Shown one piece after another: positions 1 through 4,947 of a stretch of DNA of 7,118 nucleotides (its first letter is position 1; each line of letters begins with the position of its first letter). Where the stretch lies: NCBI GenBank assembly GCA_023432885.1, contig JAEZEU010000448.1, positions 1-7,118 of the forward strand, read 5' to 3'. The stretch comes from Pseudomonadota bacterium. Its GTDB lineage: Bacteria > Pseudomonadota > Alphaproteobacteria > Rhizobiales > Xanthobacteraceae. The position numbers and the translations under genes are program-made. The notes under the pieces were generated by a model. That model ran no database searches and was not told the origin of the DNA. It saw only the letters and a program-made list of their open reading frames with translations.

Positions 1-1266
1 CTCCTGTTCCGCGTGCTGCGCCATCATTACGGCGCCGAGCACGTGACCTATGTCCGCAACATCACCGACGTCGACGACAAGATCAACGCACGCGCCGCGC
101 GCGATTATCCTGCCCTGCCGCTGAACGAGGCGATCCGCAAGGTGACCGAGCAGACGTATCAGCAGTATCAGGACGACGTCACCGCGCTCGGCTGCCTGGC
201 CCCGACGGTGCAGCCGCGCGCCACCGAGCACATCGGCGAGATGCGCGCGATCATCGAGAAGCTGATTGCCGGCGGTTTCGCCTATGTCGCCGAAGACCAT
301 GTGCTGTTTTCCCCGGCAGCGATGAACGCCGCAAACGGCGCGTTGCCGCGCTACGGCGCGCTGGCAAGGCGTTCGCTTGACGAGATGATTGCCGGCGCCC
401 GCGTCGACGTCGCTCCCTACAAGCGCGATGTCACCGACTTCGTGCTGTGGAAGCCGTCCAAGCCGGGGGAGCCATCCTGGCCATCGCCGGCGGGCATCGC
501 CGCCCAAGGACGTCCCGGCTGGCACATCGAATGCTCGGCGATGGCATGGAAGCATCTCGGCGAGCGTTTCGACATTCATGGCGGCGGCATTGATCTGGTG
601 TTCCCGCACCATGAGAACGAACTGGCGCAGACCTGCTGCGCCTTCCATTCCGACCGCATGGCGAATTTCTGGATGCACAACGGCTTCCTTCAGGTCGAGA
701 GCGAGAAGATGTCGAAGTCGCTCGGCAACTTCTTCACCATCCGTGATCTGCTGGCCGATTGGCCGGGCGAGGTGCTGCGCCTGACCATGCTGAAGACGCA
801 CTACCGTTCGCCGCTCGACTGGACGCTGAAGAGTGCGGAAGAAAGCGCCAGGACGCTCGACGACTGGTACGCCGCCGCGGCCGATGCCACGGGCGGGACG
901 CCGGCGCCTGCCGCCGTCGAAGCGCTGTCGGACGACCTCAACACCGCGCAGATGCTGGCCTCGCTTCACGCGTTGCGTCACCAGGCACATGCCAGCGAAA
1001 AGGATCGCGCCGACTTCGCCGCCACGCTGCGCATGCTCGGCTTCCTGTCGCAGACGGCCGCGGAATGGAAGGGCCGCAAGCAGCAGGCGAGCGGTATCGA
1101 TCCGGCAAGGGTCGAAAATCTGATCTCCGAGCGCGCCGCCGCGCGTGCCCGCAAGGACTTCAAGGAATCCGACCGCATCCGCGACGAACTCGCCGCCATG
1201 GGCGTGGTGCTGAAGGACGGCAAGGATGCCGATGGCAAACCGGTGACGACATGGGAGATGGCCTGA
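1..1266 (+). CDS. cysS: Cysteinyl-tRNA synthetase, 5'-truncated by the window edge
   Basis: Class I aminoacyl-tRNA synthetase that attaches cysteine to tRNA-Cys in the cytoplasm using ATP. The reading frame is open from base 1, giving 421 residues; comparison with the E. coli enzyme as I recall it suggests some 45-50 residues are missing, including the HIGH motif and the first zinc-binding Cys. Visible landmarks are YVRNITDVDDK near the start, GWHIECSAM with the zinc-ligand Cys at window residue 178, FPHHENE with the zinc-ligand His203 and Glu207 (same spacing as C209/H234/E238 in E. coli), and KMSKS at residues 236-240 (bases 706-720). A helical anticodon-binding region follows, ending in the usual ARKDFKESDRIRDEL helix and a TTWE tail. 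The GTG at base 13 is an internal Val codon, not the start. The stop overlaps the next gene by one base. Identification is secure. Confidence 0.97.
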   Translation, partial: LLFRVLRHHYGAEHVTYVRNITDVDDKINARAARDYPALPLNEAIRKVTEQTYQQYQDDVTALGCLAPTVQPRATEHIGEMRAIIEKLIAGGFAYVAEDHVLFSPAAMNAANGALPRYGALARRSLDEMIAGARVDVAPYKRDVTDFVLWKPSKPGEPSWPSPAGIAAQGRPGWHIECSAMAWKHLGERFDIHGGGIDLVFPHHENELAQTCCAFHSDRMANFWMHNGFLQVESEKMSKSLGNFFTIRDLLADWPGEVLRLTMLKTHYRSPLDWTLKSAEESARTLDDWYAAAADATGGTPAPAAVEALSDDLNTAQMLASLHALRHQAHASEKDRADFAATLRMLGFLSQTAAEWKGRKQQASGIDPARVENLISERAAARARKDFKESDRIRDELAAMGVVLKDGKDADGKPVTTWEMA

Positions 1267-1379
1267 TGACCAAACCTGAGACGCCTTTCCCGAAACACTG
1301 GCGCTACTACATCTTCATCAAATGGGCGGTGATCGTCGGTGCCGCGCTGCTGGTCCTGAAACTGTTCGGAGTGTTCTAG
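1266..1379 (+). CDS. Single-span membrane microprotein (37 aa), coupled to cysS
   Basis: Encodes 37 residues. The first 15 or so are hydrophilic with three lysines and three prolines (MTKPETPFPKHWRYY); residues from about 16 to the end form one hydrophobic stretch (IFIKWAVIVGAALLVLKLFGVF) long enough to cross a membrane. The positive charges at the N-terminal side suggest the N-terminus stays in the cytoplasm. The ATG uses the last A of the cysS TGA (TGATG junction), and a GGGAG Shine-Dalgarno sequence sits 8 bases upstream (1253-1257), so translational coupling to cysS is likely. I do not recognise a family and assign no function. Support comes from the start context and the membrane-like composition; a chance short ORF is the alternative, though a hydrophobic span with a well-placed ribosome site is unusual for chance in DNA this GC-rich. 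Confidence 0.68.
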   Translation: MTKPETPFPKHWRYYIFIKWAVIVGAALLVLKLFGVF

Positions 1380-1420
1380 GGTATGACGAAGTCAGCTCGA
1401 GCTCTGGCCGCGTCCACGGT

Positions 1421-1553
1421 CCACCTCTCCCCGGCGGGGAGAGGTCGGAGCGCATCGTCAGATGCGTTCCGGGTGAGGCGGCGCGCTCCCTCGTGGGACC
1501 TGAATCCGTCACCCGGCGCTGCGCGCCGACCTCTTCCGATGGGAGACGTGAGG
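1421..1553. repeat. Composite inverted repeat made of several hairpins
   Basis: Two related repeat units face each other. The left unit has a perfect 10-bp stem with a 3-base loop (ACCTCTCCCC at 1423-1432 with GGGGAGAGGT at 1436-1445), then an 11-bp stem containing one G-U pair (1446-1456 with 1461-1471, loop GTCA). The right unit, on the opposite strand, has a 6-bp stem (CGGCGC at 1514-1519 with GCGCCG at 1523-1528) and a weaker one (1532-1537 with 1541-1546). The units share AGAGGTCGG (1440-1448, inverted at 1526-1534) and CCGGGTGA (1469-1476, inverted at 1509-1516). From memory this resembles a dispersed CTCTCCCC/GGGGAGAG repeat frequent in Bradyrhizobium and relatives. It fills most of the 220-bp gap between the microprotein and the acetyltransferase. 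No gene is supported there; the ORFs crossing it look like repeat-derived noise. It could fold in RNA and attenuate or terminate read-through from cysS, but no T-run follows a stem. Confidence 0.75.
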
Positions 1554-1599
1554 CTCGCGGATGAGCTGATAAAAACCAACTGCGTGCGGATGTAGAGCG

Positions 1600-2106
1600 A
1601 TGGGCCAGTCGCTGCCAAAACCTGCGCTGAGGCCGTATCTGGCGTCGGACACGCCGTTGCTGGCGCAAATCTTCGTGGCTGCGATCCAGGAGCTGACTGG
1701 CGACGATTACAACGAGGCGCAGCAGGAAGCCTGGGCCGCGGCCGCGGAGGACGAGGACGCGTTCGGCAGGAAACTCGCAGGCGAGCTGACGCTGATCGCG
1801 ACCTTGCAGAATTCGCCGGTCGGCTTCGCCTCGCTGAAAGGCACGGATCACATCGACATGCTCTATGTGCATCCGTCCGTCGCGGGGCAGGGCGTCGGCG
1901 CCATGCTGGTCGATGCGCTGGAAAAGCTTGCGGGCGCCCGCGGGGCCAAATCATTGTCGGTCGATGCCAGCGACACTGCGTTCGATTTCTTCCGGAAGCG
2001 CGGGTATGTCGCCCGTCAGCGCAACTCGGTTCCCCGCAATGGCGAATGGCTCGCCAACACCACGAGGCAGAAGCAGCGCGTGCCTTCTGCCGGAGCTACA
2101 TCATGA
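1600..2106 (+). CDS. GNAT-family N-acetyltransferase, YafP-like
   Basis: A 168-residue cytoplasmic enzyme expected to move an acetyl group from acetyl-CoA to an amine; the substrate is unknown. The fold is readable: an N-terminal strand (LRPYLASDTPLLAQIF), a middle strand at VGFASLKG, then the pairing IDMLYVHPSVAGQGVGAML, whose V-x-P-x-x-x-GQGVG is the acetyl-CoA pyrophosphate loop (motif A). DASDTAFDFFRKRGYV is motif B, where the FF-x-KRGY segment is typical. The IDMLYV, LSVDAS and FF-x-x-x-GY pattern matches E. coli YafP as I recall it. The tail after about residue 150 is hydrophilic and probably disordered. In-frame TGA and TAA codons at 1567-1572, with no other start codon before 1600, fix the ATG. 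Its ribosome site is weak (AGAG at 1594-1597). The stop overlaps the cimA start by 4 bp, so the two are probably co-translated. Family is secure, substrate is not. Confidence 0.92.
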   Translation: MGQSLPKPALRPYLASDTPLLAQIFVAAIQELTGDDYNEAQQEAWAAAAEDEDAFGRKLAGELTLIATLQNSPVGFASLKGTDHIDMLYVHPSVAGQGVGAMLVDALEKLAGARGAKSLSVDASDTAFDFFRKRGYVARQRNSVPRNGEWLANTTRQKQRVPSAGATS

Positions 2107-3701
2107 GCCGCGAACGCCTCTATCTCTTCGACACGACGCTGCGCGACGGAGCGCAGACCAATGGCGTCGACTTCACGCTGCCTGACAAACAGATCATCGC
2201 GCAAATGCTTGACGATCTCGGCATCGACTATGTCGAGGGCGGCTATCCCGGCGCCAACCCGACCGACACCGAGTTCTTCGCGGCGAAGCCAAAGCTCAAC
2301 CACGCCCGCTTCACCGCTTTCGGGATGACACGGCGGCCCGGCCGCTCCGCCTCCAACGATCCCGGGCTTGCCGCGCTGATCGAGGCCAAGGCCGATGCGA
2401 TATGCTTTGTCGCAAAGGCCTCCGCCTACCAGGTGCGCGTGGCGCTGGAGACCACCAACGAGGAGAATCTCGCCTCGATCCGCGACAGCGTCGCGGCGGC
2501 GAAGGCCGCCGGCCGCGAGGTGATGGTCGATTGCGAACATTTCTTCGATGGCTACAAGGAGAATGCCGAGTTTGCGCTGGCCTGCGCCAAGGCGGCGTAC
2601 GATTCCGGCGCGCGCTGGGTGGTGCTGTGCGACACCAATGGCGGCACCATGCCGCACGAGGTCGAGACCATCGTCGCCGGAGTGACGAAGCACATCCCGG
2701 GCAGTCACGTCGGCATCCACGCCCATAACGACACCGAGCAGGCGGTAGCCAACTCGCTTGCCGCGGTGCGTGCCGGCGCGCGGCAGATTCAGGGCACGCT
2801 GAACGGTTTGGGCGAGCGTTGCGGCAACGCCAATCTCTGCTCGCTGATTCCGACGCTGCGGCTGAAGAAGGAATTCGCCGACCGCTTCGAGATCGGGGTC
2901 ACCGCCGAACAGATGGGCGGCCTGATGAAGGCGTCGCGCGCGCTCGATGCCATGCTCAACCGCGCCCCGAACCGCCATGCGCCCTATGTCGGCGAGAGCG
3001 CCTTCGTCACCAAGACCGGTATCCATGCCTCCGCCGTGCTCAAGGACCCGCAGACATACGAGCACGTGGCTCCGGAATTGGTCGGCAATCGCCGCAAGGT
3101 GCTGGTCTCCGACCAGGCCGGCCGCTCCAACGTCATCGCCGAGCTCGAGCGCGCCGGCATCCCCTTCGAGAAGAGCGATCCGAAGCTGACGCGCCTCGTC
3201 GAGGAGATGAAGGAGAAGGAGGCGGCAGGCTATGCCTACGAGTCCGCCGATGCCTCGTTCCAGCTGCTGGCGCGCCGCGTTCTCGGCCGCGTGCCGGAAT
3301 ATTTCCGGGTCGAGCAGTTCGACGTCAACGTCGAGCAGCGCTACAACGCGCTCGGTGAGCGAGTTACCGTCGCCATGGCGGTGGTCAAGGTGGACGTCGC
3401 CGGCGAGCGCCTGATCTCCGCCGCCGAAGGCAATGGCCCGGTCAACGCCCTCGACGTCGCGCTACGCAAGGATCTCGGCAAGTACCAGAAATACATCGAT
3501 GGCCTGAAGCTGATCGACTACCGCGTGCGTATTCTCAATGGCGGCACCGAGGCGGTCACGCGCGTGCTGATCGAAAGCGAAGACGAGAACGGCGACAGCT
3601 GGACTACGGTCGGCGTGTCCCCGAACATCATCGACGCCTCGTTCCAGGCGCTGATGGATTCGGTGGTTTACAAGCTGGTGAAATCAGACGCGCCGGCCTG
3701 A
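2103..3701 (+). CDS. cimA: Citramalate synthase
   Basis: Condenses pyruvate and acetyl-CoA to (R)-citramalate, the first step of the threonine-independent route to 2-oxobutyrate and isoleucine. The protein has 532 residues, near the usual 520-540 of the long bacterial CimA class (TIGR00977 type). The HMGL-like TIM-barrel opens with FDTTLRDGAQ (residues 9-18; Asp10 metal ligand, Arg14 catalytic) and carries the metal-binding HAHND at 206-210 and the LNGLGERCGNANL barrel signature after it. Residues from about 400 to 525 form the C-terminal LeuA dimer/allosteric domain, which in relatives binds the end product. The start at 2103 is preferred over an in-frame ATG at 2046 because it gives the conserved short N-terminus, has GGAG at 2092-2095 with 7-base spacing, and forms an ATGA overlap with the acetyltransferase. 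2-Isopropylmalate or homocitrate synthase are relatives, but sequence style and length favour CimA. Confidence 0.92.
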   Translation: MSRERLYLFDTTLRDGAQTNGVDFTLPDKQIIAQMLDDLGIDYVEGGYPGANPTDTEFFAAKPKLNHARFTAFGMTRRPGRSASNDPGLAALIEAKADAICFVAKASAYQVRVALETTNEENLASIRDSVAAAKAAGREVMVDCEHFFDGYKENAEFALACAKAAYDSGARWVVLCDTNGGTMPHEVETIVAGVTKHIPGSHVGIHAHNDTEQAVANSLAAVRAGARQIQGTLNGLGERCGNANLCSLIPTLRLKKEFADRFEIGVTAEQMGGLMKASRALDAMLNRAPNRHAPYVGESAFVTKTGIHASAVLKDPQTYEHVAPELVGNRRKVLVSDQAGRSNVIAELERAGIPFEKSDPKLTRLVEEMKEKEAAGYAYESADASFQLLARRVLGRVPEYFRVEQFDVNVEQRYNALGERVTVAMAVVKVDVAGERLISAAEGNGPVNALDVALRKDLGKYQKYIDGLKLIDYRVRILNGGTEAVTRVLIESEDENGDSWTTVGVSPNIIDASFQALMDSVVYKLVKSDAPA

Positions 3702-3819
3702 ATTTTTCGCGTCATTCCGGGGCTCGCGGAGCGAGAACTATGGTGCGCTCTTGCGTACCTGAGAATCTCGAGATTCCGGGTCCGATGCTGCGCACCGTCC
3801 CGGAATGACGCGTGAAATT
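3701..3819. repeat. Long palindromic element between convergent genes
   Basis: The outer arms CGCGTCATTCCGGG (3708-3721) and CCCGGAATGACGCG (3799-3812) are perfectly complementary over 14 bp and extend imperfectly to 3701 and 3819 through AATTT/AAATT. Inside lie a CTCGC/GCGAG hairpin (3723-3727 with 3731-3735), a perfect 14-bp palindrome GAATCTCGAGATTC (3763-3776), and GGTGCGC (3742-3748) matching GCGCACC (3790-3796). The whole can fold into a branched structure. I recall this CGTCATTCCGGG palindrome as a dispersed repeat of Bradyrhizobium-type genomes. It spans exactly the space between the cimA stop and the stop of the small minus-strand gene, so it may end or protect both transcripts. A canonical T-run after the stem is absent in both directions, so it is called a repeat rather than a terminator. 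Confidence 0.8.
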
Positions 3820-3995
3820 CACGACACCCTTCGGTGCGGCGGCGTCAGGCCGTCGAGCCAGTCCTGCTCCTTCGCCAGTGCCAGCCAGCTGGCTTCCATC
3901 AGCTTGAAACGCTTGTAGCTCGGCTCATCCTTGGCTCGCTCGGCAAGCTCCGCGCAGTTGTCCGCGTTGTTCAGCAGTTGTTGGGATTGCTTCAT
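3819..3995 (-). CDS. Small soluble protein of unknown function (58 aa)
   Basis: Reads MKQSQQLLNNADNCAELA and continues with a charged, helix-rich sequence (AERAKDEPSYKRFKLMEASW, then LALAKEQDWLDG) and a short basic tail. It has no signal peptide, membrane span or known catalytic motif. The spacing of hydrophobics suggests two amphipathic helices, perhaps a helical hairpin. I recall near-identical short hypothetical proteins, often several per genome, in Bradyrhizobium and relatives, but know of no function. The start at 3995 is chosen because AGGAG (plus-strand CTCCT, 4005-4009) lies 9 bases ahead; an in-frame ATG at 4046 would add 17 residues but has no clear ribosome site. It is convergent with cimA and lies about 150 bp downstream of the LOG-family gene on the same strand, so it may share that transcript or use its own promoter. 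Confidence 0.75.
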   Translation of the reverse strand: MKQSQQLLNNADNCAELAERAKDEPSYKRFKLMEASWLALAKEQDWLDGLTPPHRRVS

Positions 3996-4145
3996 CAACT
4001 CATACTCCTGTCGAACGCTCCGGTTGGGCGGCACATAGGCACGCATGCCGGTTCATTCAATGGAACTTGCGTGACGGTTGCGCCATGGTCGTGAACTGCT
4101 GTTCATGTCGAGCCGTGTGATGGAGGCGGGCACCGGGGCCCGGCG

Positions 4146-4751
4146 TCACATCCTGCTCGCCACTTCCGGGGCCATCTTCTTGGCTTCTTCCGGAATCTGC
4201 GCCGCGGCCGCGCGCAGGCGGGGCAAAATGTCCTCGACGCGCTCGGCCTTGAGCACCTCGACTTCGAGATTGGGACGGATGAACTGGGCGCTGCGCATAT
4301 GCGCGAGCAGCGCCAGCAATGGCTCCCAGAAGCCGTCGATGTTGGCGAGCAGGATCGGCTTGGCATGGCGGCCGAGCTGCTGCCAGGTCATGATCTCCAC
4401 GAGCTCTTCCAGCGTCCCGACGCCGCCGGGCAGCGCCACGAACGCGTCCGAGCGCTCGAACATCAGTCGCTTGCGCTCGTGCATGTCGGGCGTGACGATC
4501 ATTTCCTGCACCCTGGTCAACGCATTTTCGCGCGCGCGCAAAAAGTCCGGAATGATGCCGGTGACCGCGCCGCCATGCTCGAGCGCGGATTTCGCGATCG
4601 CGCCCATGAGGCCGACCGAGCCGCCGCCATAGACCAGACGAATGTGGTTTTCCGCGAAGATCCTGCCGAGCGCTTGCGCTGCTTCAACGAAGAGGGGGTT
4701 CGTGCCGGGGCCGGAGCCGCAATAGACACAAACGGTCTTGATTTGGTTCAT
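4146..4751 (-). CDS. LOG-family (TIGR00730) nucleoside 5'-monophosphate phosphoribohydrolase
   Basis: A 201-residue cytoplasmic Rossmann-fold protein of the family once called lysine decarboxylase-like. Members hydrolyse the N-glycosidic bond of nucleoside 5'-monophosphates; the plant and fungal LOG enzymes release active cytokinins this way, and some bacterial ones act on AMP. Visible are VCVYCGSGPG (7-16), VYGGGSVGLMG (40-50), HERKRLMFERSD with the conserved Arg (91-102), and the family hallmark PGGVGTLEE (108-116), whose Arg/Glu set forms the active site. Length is normal (about 180-210). The start at 4751 gives the usual short lead into the first strand; an ATG at 4760 would add three residues, and neither has a strong ribosome site. 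The longer open frame back to 5192 runs antisense into the ABC exporter gene and is not coding. It is divergent from the exporter. A cytokinin role is possible for a plant-associated host but not shown. Confidence 0.9.
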   Translation of the reverse strand: MNQIKTVCVYCGSGPGTNPLFVEAAQALGRIFAENHIRLVYGGGSVGLMGAIAKSALEHGGAVTGIIPDFLRARENALTRVQEMIVTPDMHERKRLMFERSDAFVALPGGVGTLEELVEIMTWQQLGRHAKPILLANIDGFWEPLLALLAHMRSAQFIRPNLEVEVLKAERVEDILPRLRAAAAQIPEEAKKMAPEVASRM

Positions 4752-4947
4752 CAGGTCCATGTGGCGATGCAACGTAGGATTATCAAGATTACAGGATTCC
4801 CGTACACAGAAGAATTCCCCGCAAATCCCCGGAATTGCGGGGGAATTGGCAGCAAAAAAGGGCTGTACGCGACAAACAAAGCCTCTATATGACAGCGGCA
4901 TGCAGCGAGATGAACGAGACCCCACGACCACGGGCAAGGCCTGATTG
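4752..4947. promoter_or_regulatory. Divergent intergenic region, probable promoters for the LOG gene and the ABC exporter
   Basis: The 196 bp between two divergent starts must hold at least one promoter for each, unless transcripts enter from outside. It is clearly richer in A/T than the genes around it. Weak -10-like sequences are TATATG (4886-4891) facing the exporter and GATAAT on the minus strand (about 4773-4778) facing the LOG gene; neither has a good -35 partner, so exact promoter positions are not claimed. CAAGG at 4935-4939 is a plausible ribosome site for the exporter, 8 bases before its ATG. A 14-codon open frame (4900-4944, MQRDERDPTTTGKA) ends 3 bases before that ATG and might be a leader, but has no other support. 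Confidence 0.35.
4813..4847. repeat. Inverted repeat/hairpin in the divergent promoter region
   Basis: AATTCCCCGCAA (4813-4824) is complementary to TTGCGGGGGAATT (4835-4847) except for one extra G in the right arm. The 10-base loop contains CCCCGG, so the motif CCCCG occurs repeatedly on both strands within 35 bp. The element sits between the LOG gene and the ABC exporter, about 60 bp from the LOG start and 100 bp from the exporter start. It could be an operator for a dimeric regulator, an RNA hairpin in the 5' leader of either transcript, or one more dispersed repeat; the sequence alone does not decide. Confidence 0.6.

Noticed and set aside
13..15. GTG as a cysS start codon
   Set aside because: The frame is open upstream to base 1 and the residues before it (LLFR) continue the synthetase fold, so it is internal and the gene is truncated by the window.
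1318..1954. Two overlapping minus-strand frames (192 and 184 aa) and two plus-strand frames of 70-80 aa across the repeat
   Set aside because: They read through hairpin repeats and antisense to the GNAT gene, are Arg/Pro/Ala-rich and show no family pattern or ribosome site.
2046..2048. Upstream in-frame ATG for cimA
   Set aside because: It lies inside the GNAT gene, lacks a ribosome site, and adds 19 residues unlike the family N-terminus.
2016..3065. 349-residue open frame on the minus strand opposite cimA
   Set aside because: It lies antisense to a secure CimA and its sequence is low-complexity Arg/Gly/His-rich with no motif, as expected for the antisense of GC-rich coding DNA.
3701..3819. 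Canonical Rho-independent terminator
   Set aside because: The stem is strong, but no T-run follows it on either strand; the T-run at 3703-3707 precedes the stem on the plus strand. It was kept as a repeat.
4047..4145. Possible RNA gene or operator in the gap between the LOG gene and the 58-aa gene
   Set aside because: Only a 5-bp inverted repeat (TGAAC/GTTCA, 4092-4105) and GC-rich sequence are visible; too little to call.
4078..4892. Plus-strand frames of 184 and 197 aa opposite the LOG gene
   Set aside because: They are antisense to a protein with clear LOG motifs and have no recognisable domain.
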